A stretch of 64,000 bases of DNA from positions 2,046,001-2,110,000 of the forward strand of contig NZ_CADCWQ010000001.1 in the NCBI RefSeq assembly GCF_902806455.1. Reading direction: 5' to 3'. Each line of letters begins with the position of its first letter. Position 1 is the first letter of the stretch. The notes under the pieces are model-generated. The model was not told where the DNA came from. It saw only the letters and a list, made by a program, of their open reading frames with translations, and made no database searches. Origin of the DNA: Virgibacillus doumboii. GTDB lineage: Bacteria; Bacillota; Bacilli; Bacillales; Amphibacillaceae. The position numbers and the translations under genes are program-made. This document shows, piece after piece, positions 59,817 to 64,000 of this stretch.

Positions 59817-61670
59817 TTAGTCAGCCTCCCTTTCTAGTTCTTCTTTCGTTATGTGGTAGCCATGATCGTCTTTCAGTGATCTGATTAACATACACCCAAG
59901 TAACATAGCCATACCGCCGAATAATGGAATGTATGCCCAATCATAATCAACCTGGAAGATGAAACCAAATCCTGCGATGAATAAACCGAAAGACATCAAG
60001 AATGGCAGGATTGATCCATTTGGCATATGAATGTCACCCAATGGTTCTGCCGGTGTCAATTCGCCTTTACCTTCCATCTTCTCAATCCAAAGCGGATCCA
60101 ACCCACGAATAAGCGGTGTTTGCTTAAAGTTATAGTGAGCAGGCGGTGAAGCTGTTGCCCATTCTGGTGTACGTCCATCCCATGGGTCATTGCCTGGGCG
60201 TTCTCCTTTAACCGCTGTGAATACAATATTATAGAAGAAAATTATAACAGCGATTGCCATAAAGAATGCTCCAATTGTACTAATCAGGTTACCTGTATCC
60301 AATCCCTGATCCTCCAGGAATACCCAGTAACGACGCGGCATCCCCATCAGTCCAAGGAAATGCTGGATAAAGAAAGTTAAATGAAAACCAATCAGGAATA
60401 ACCAAAAAGTTAATTTACCAAGTTTTTCATTAAGAATCCGCCCAAACATCTTAGGCCACCAGTAATGCAGACCTGCAAAAATACCAAATACCGTACCACC
60501 AACGATTACGTAGTGAAAGTGGGCTACGACGAAGTAAGTATCATGATATTGGTAGTCAGCAACAACAGATGCAACCATTACACCCGTCATACCTCCAATG
60601 GTGAATGTCGGAATGAAGCCTAATGCCCACAGTACGGCGGAATTTATTTGTAAACTTCCACCCCAAAGAGTTGCCAGCCAGTTAAATATTTTTATCCCTG
60701 TAGGTACCGCAATTGCCATTGTTGCAATCGCAAAGATTGAGTTAGCTACAGGTCCCAAACCAACTGTAAACATATGGTGAGCCCAAACCATGAAACCTAA
60801 GAAAGCAATTAACATGGTTGCGAAAACCATTGCTGTGTATCCAAATAAGCGCTTTTTAGCAAATGTAGCGAATACATCACTAAATATACCAAACGCTGGA
60901 AGTATCAAAATATAAACTTCCGGGTGACCGAAAATCCAGAATAAATGCTGCCAGATAATCGCGTTACCACCCAACGACACATCGAAAAATGCTGATCCAA
61001 ACATCCGGTCAAACATAAGCAGGAATAACCCGATTGTTAATGCCGGAAAAGCAAATAAAATCAATATACTTGTAATAAATGTTGTCCATGAGAATAATGG
61101 CATACGCATATACGTCATTCCTGGTGCACGCATATTAACAATTGTTACCAGGAAGTTAATACCACCAATAAGCGTTCCTGCACCTGATATCTGAAGCCCG
61201 ATTACATAGAAGTCAACTCCATGCCCGGGCGATGTGGTTGACAACGGGGCATATCCAGTCCAGCCCGCATCAGGAGCACCACCCAGAAACCAACTGCAGT
61301 TTAAAATAAGTCCACCGAACATAAACAGCCAAAATCCCAATGAATTTAAAAATGGAAAAGCAACGTCTCGTGCTCCTATTTGTAATGGCATGGCTGCGTT
61401 CATTAATCCAAGCAATAACGGCATGGCCGCAAGAAATATCATAGTCGTTCCATGCATTGTCAGAACTTCATTATACAAACCTGCGCTGACAAAATCATTT
61501 TCAGGTTTGATTAATTGAATACGTATAACCATAGCTTCCAGACCGCCGAGCAGGAAAAAGAAACCACCACCGAACAGATACAAATGTGCAATTTTCTTGT
61601 GGTCCACAGTGGTTAAGTAATCCCATAGCACAGCGCCGAAGCCTCTCTTTTGAGTAGCTGCAATACTCAC
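59817..61670 (-). CDS. ctaD: Cytochrome c oxidase (caa3) subunit I
   Basis: Catalytic heme-copper subunit that reduces oxygen and pumps protons. Copper-B/active-site motif WIFGHPEVYILILPAFG (His-Tyr cross-link region), VWAHHMFTVG, and heme-ligand histidines in TMHGTTMIFL and VAHFHYVIVGG. Twelve core helices plus C-terminal extensions; 617 aa, as in B. subtilis CtaD. GGAGG precedes the ATG at 61670. Confidence 0.97.
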   Translation of the reverse strand: MSIAATQKRGFGAVLWDYLTTVDHKKIAHLYLFGGGFFFLLGGLEAMVIRIQLIKPENDFVSAGLYNEVLTMHGTTMIFLAAMPLLLGLMNAAMPLQIGARDVAFPFLNSLGFWLFMFGGLILNCSWFLGGAPDAGWTGYAPLSTTSPGHGVDFYVIGLQISGAGTLIGGINFLVTIVNMRAPGMTYMRMPLFSWTTFITSILILFAFPALTIGLFLLMFDRMFGSAFFDVSLGGNAIIWQHLFWIFGHPEVYILILPAFGIFSDVFATFAKKRLFGYTAMVFATMLIAFLGFMVWAHHMFTVGLGPVANSIFAIATMAIAVPTGIKIFNWLATLWGGSLQINSAVLWALGFIPTFTIGGMTGVMVASVVADYQYHDTYFVVAHFHYVIVGGTVFGIFAGLHYWWPKMFGRILNEKLGKLTFWLFLIGFHLTFFIQHFLGLMGMPRRYWVFLEDQGLDTGNLISTIGAFFMAIAVIIFFYNIVFTAVKGERPGNDPWDGRTPEWATASPPAHYNFKQTPLIRGLDPLWIEKMEGKGELTPAEPLGDIHMPNGSILPFLMSFGLFIAGFGFIFQVDYDWAYIPLFGGMAMLLGCMLIRSLKDDHGYHITKEELEREAD

Positions 61671-61721
61671 GACTAAACCTCCCTTTTACAATTTACATCC
61701 CTTGTTGTTTATGTGTTTTTA

Positions 61722-62774
61722 TTAATTACCTGCACTCTCAGGTGTGATTTCAGAAGGTTGTAATTGCATTAGGTACTCTGCAATCTTACCAGCTTCTTCT
61801 TCTGAAACTTCAGGATAATTACCTGTCATTTTATTTCCTGGCTTAATGGATTCAGGATCGGTAATCCACTGAACCATGTTCTCTTTTGTCATATCTTCTA
61901 CACCGGCAAGTGTAGAACGGCTGCCAAAATTAGTAAGGTTTGGACCAACCTGTACCGGCGATGAACCAATGGCGTGACAGCCCATACAGTTCTTCTCCTG
62001 GAATAATGCCTGACCTTCCTGTGCTATTGCATCCTGTGGCTGTGCTTTCGGATCAACATTTTGCATGTCCTCTACCCACTGATCAAACTCTTCCTGGCTA
62101 ACTGCAATCACTTTAAAGTCCATTAGTGAGTGGGAAGGGCCACAAAGCTCAGCACATTTACCCCAGTATACGCCTTCTTCAAATGCTTCAATAAACATCG
62201 TATTTTCGTTCTCAGGGTTAACATCCATTTTCCCTGAAATAGAAGGTACCCACAGTGAGTGGATTACATCTGAAGACTTCATGTTTAAATATACTTTCTG
62301 ATCTACCGGAATGTATAAATCCTGGCTTGTTTGAATTTCTTTTCCATTATAGTTGAAATGCCACCAGTATTGGTTACCGGTAACCTGAATATTCAAGCCA
62401 TCACTTGCACCTTTTTCATCTGCTAAATCAAATGTGGCAGTAACAGTAGGCACAGCAATAATTATTAATAGGATTATTGGAATTACTGTCCAAACTGTCT
62501 CAAGTGTCTTATTGCCTTCAACTTGTTTTGGAATGTAGTCTTCTTGACCTTTTTTCCTGCGATAACGCAGTAAAACTGTAACATAAATAACTACTACAAT
62601 AAGTAAGACAAACAACATGACAACGGTTGAAAGAATTATTAAATCCATTGCAGTTTGTGCACCATAACCTTCTGGCTTCAGGGCAGATAAATTCTCTTTA
62701 CCACACGCTGAAAGAATAAGCGCTACTAAGCCTAACAGAAACAATGCCTTGAATTTTCCCATCCAGCCTTTCAT
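61722..62774 (-). CDS. ctaC: Cytochrome c oxidase (caa3) subunit II with cytochrome c domain
   Basis: Lipoprotein subunit II: lipobox LILSAC after the signal peptide, two helices, a CuA domain with ECPAELCGPSH-type ligands (WGKCAELCGPSHSLMDF) and a C-terminal cytochrome c domain with CXXCH motif MGCHAIG and axial methionine region. 350 aa, typical for the caa3 type. The signal is cut by LspA, also encoded in this window. First gene of ctaC-D-E-F. Confidence 0.96.
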   Translation of the reverse strand: MKGWMGKFKALFLLGLVALILSACGKENLSALKPEGYGAQTAMDLIILSTVVMLFVLLIVVVIYVTVLLRYRRKKGQEDYIPKQVEGNKTLETVWTVIPIILLIIIAVPTVTATFDLADEKGASDGLNIQVTGNQYWWHFNYNGKEIQTSQDLYIPVDQKVYLNMKSSDVIHSLWVPSISGKMDVNPENENTMFIEAFEEGVYWGKCAELCGPSHSLMDFKVIAVSQEEFDQWVEDMQNVDPKAQPQDAIAQEGQALFQEKNCMGCHAIGSSPVQVGPNLTNFGSRSTLAGVEDMTKENMVQWITDPESIKPGNKMTGNYPEVSEEEAGKIAEYLMQLQPSEITPESAGN

Positions 62775-62835
62775 GTATTTATACCTCTCTTTCTCTTTGT
62801 AAGTTCCTTATATTTTAATTAAAGTAAGGACCAGC

Positions 62836-63771
62836 TTAACTAAAGGGCAGTTCAAGCGTCACGACAACCATCAGCAAAAACAGGATGGTTAAGTAATTTA
62901 AGGAATAGATGAATATCATGTTTGCCCATTTCAAATCATCCTTCATGAAAAACCCGCCAATACCCAAAGCCAGCCATCCAACATTGAGTAAAGAAGCGAT
63001 AATCATAAATGTTGTTCCTAAAGCTGCAAGAAAAAATGGTAATGGCAGTAAGCATGCTATATAGACAACAATTTGCCGCTTTGTTATTTCAAAGCCATGT
63101 ACAACAGGTAACATTGGAATTCCTGCAGTTGCATATTCCTTGGATTTTTTCATTGCCAGTGCAAGGAAATGTGGGGTTTGCCATATGAACATGATAAGAA
63201 ACAATACAGCCGCTACCAAGTGCAGTTCAGGATTGATGGCCGCCCATCCAATTAAAGGCGGTACCGCTCCGGAAAAACTGCCTATTGCTGTGTTCAGGGT
63301 ATATCTGCGTTTTGACCACATTGTATACAGTACCACGTATGTAAACCAGCCGAAAAATGCAATTACAGCCGCTTCTATTGTCGTAAACAATAAAAGAATT
63401 AATCCCAATGCGGTAGATGAAATACCCATAACAAGAACACTATTTAATGAAATATTCCCCGTGACTGTCGGTCGTTTCTTTGTTCTCGACATAACAGGAT
63501 CAATATCGACATCATACCAATTATTCATGATACATCCGCCAGCAATCACTAGTGCTGTACCTGCCATAGTCAATAGAAAAACATCCCAGTTGGCAGCAAA
63601 TGCAGTATTGGTGAAATATAAAGCCAGCCAAAAACCGGCAAATGTCGTGATCAGATTGGAATTAACAATTCCTACTTTGATAAGTGCTTTTAAGTCTGCA
63701 AATAAAGATGTATCTTTTACTGCAGCTGATTTACCTATTAGAGGTGAAGAAGTTGTCTCCACTTTGTTCAT
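62836..63771 (-). CDS. ctaB: Protoheme IX farnesyltransferase (heme O synthase)
   Basis: Membrane prenyltransferase that adds a farnesyl group to heme B, giving heme O for the caa3 oxidase. Aspartate-rich motif [19 protein letters not shown] and second motif [17 protein letters not shown], with nine helices. The frame opens at 63831, but GGGGGG nine bases before the ATG at 63771 gives [13 protein letters not shown] (311 aa). It precedes ctaC by 61 bp. The partner ctaA is expected beyond the right edge. Confidence 0.95.
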   Translation of the reverse strand: MNKVETTSSPLIGKSAAVKDTSLFADLKALIKVGIVNSNLITTFAGFWLALYFTNTAFAANWDVFLLTMAGTALVIAGGCIMNNWYDVDIDPVMSRTKKRPTVTGNISLNSVLVMGISSTALGLILLLFTTIEAAVIAFFGWFTYVVLYTMWSKRRYTLNTAIGSFSGAVPPLIGWAAINPELHLVAAVLFLIMFIWQTPHFLALAMKKSKEYATAGIPMLPVVHGFEITKRQIVVYIACLLPLPFFLAALGTTFMIIASLLNVGWLALGIGGFFMKDDLKWANMIFIYSLNYLTILFLLMVVVTLELPFS

Positions 63772-63945
63772 TCCATATATCCCCCCTTCAAACCCAACAA
63801 AAAGGCACATAATAAATTCCAAGTATACCATTTAGCATACCAAAGAACTCTCAAAACTATCCTACAAATTATCCTAATTGTATCATGGAATTGAAATTCA
63901 ATCTATTTACTGCATTCCAAATTTTACTTTTTATAAGACCGCCAA

Positions 63946-63966
63946 ATGTGACAAATTTGTGAAATC
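63946..63966 (+). promoter_or_regulatory. Candidate ResD-type sites upstream of ctaB
   Basis: Plus strand has ATGTGACAAATTTGTGAAAT: two TGTGA cores 12 bp apart, the second as TTTGTGAA, similar to ResD targets. In B. subtilis ctaA and ctaB are divergent and ResD-controlled. Weak, since ctaA itself is outside the window. Confidence 0.3.
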
Positions 63967-64000
63967 GCGACCTAAAATAAAATGAAAGGCTGTAAAAGCC

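Noticed and set aside
63140..63835. 231-codon plus-strand open frame opposite ctaB
   Set aside because: It is an antisense shadow of ctaB, which has clear family motifs and a ribosome-binding site.

Overview
The window is a 64 kb chromosomal segment of a low-GC, endospore-forming member of the Bacillaceae. Three things support this: the gene order follows the Bacillus subtilis cta-ylb-dcw-sigE/sigG-ylm-divIVA-ileS-pyr region almost step for step, sporulation genes are present (spoVD, a spoVE-type gene, spoIIGA, sigE, sigG, gerR, ylbJ), and the regulation is of Bacillus type (PyrR attenuators, T-box, MraZ). Protein sequences and the abundant intergenic repeats suggest a genus such as Oceanobacillus, Virgibacillus or Lentibacillus; this is an inference. 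Most genes lie on the minus strand, so the biological order runs from the right end of the window to the left.

Right end (about 54.9-63.8 kb): heme O synthase and caa3 cytochrome oxidase (ctaB-C-D-E-F-G), a DUF420 membrane protein, a YtvI/AI-2E-type membrane protein, a YugN-like protein and a CBS-domain protein. Centre-right (41.6-54.8 kb): the ylb block with a CAP-domain protein, YlbD, YlbE, RicF, YlbG, RsmD, CoaD, YlbJ, YlbL, TmcAL, YlbN, RpmF, an inserted enoyl-CoA hydratase paralogue, GerR, YlbP, a PanE-type reductase and a DUF3397 protein. Centre (20.7-40.9 kb): bshC, then the division and cell-wall cluster mraZ-rsmH-ftsL-pbpB-spoVD-murE-murF-mraY-murD-spoVE, a 1 kb repeat region where murG and murB would be expected, then divIB-ftsA-ftsZ. 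Left (0-20.5 kb): spoIIGA-sigE-sigG, ylmC-D-E-sepF-ylmG-ylmH-divIVA, T-box-controlled ileS, lspA, an RluD-type gene, and the pyrimidine operon pyrR-uraA-pyrB-pyrC-carA-carB (carB runs off the left edge).

The most unusual feature is a family of long, non-coding, mosaic palindromic elements, here called E1-E6. Six copies of about 240-770 bp all lie between genes. Most have ends related to the inverted motif ATAAAMTGCGAAC. They are built from two related arm types facing each other, and four carry a nearly identical 62-nt module. One copy has been invaded by a 115-bp MITE-like element flanked by a CCTAGG duplication. A second, GC-rich repeat family (R2) separates mraZ from rsmH and recurs inverted near 53.5 kb. 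E2, E3 and R2 have all entered the normally compact division/cell-wall operon.

Regulatory elements that can be read directly include two PyrR attenuators (pyrR and uraA leaders), an isoleucine T-box with a near-consensus promoter, three MraZ-type boxes before mraZ, a strong hairpin in the sigG leader, a structured leader before rsmD (possible ylbH leader), and many intrinsic terminators. No tRNA, rRNA, transposase or CRISPR array was seen.
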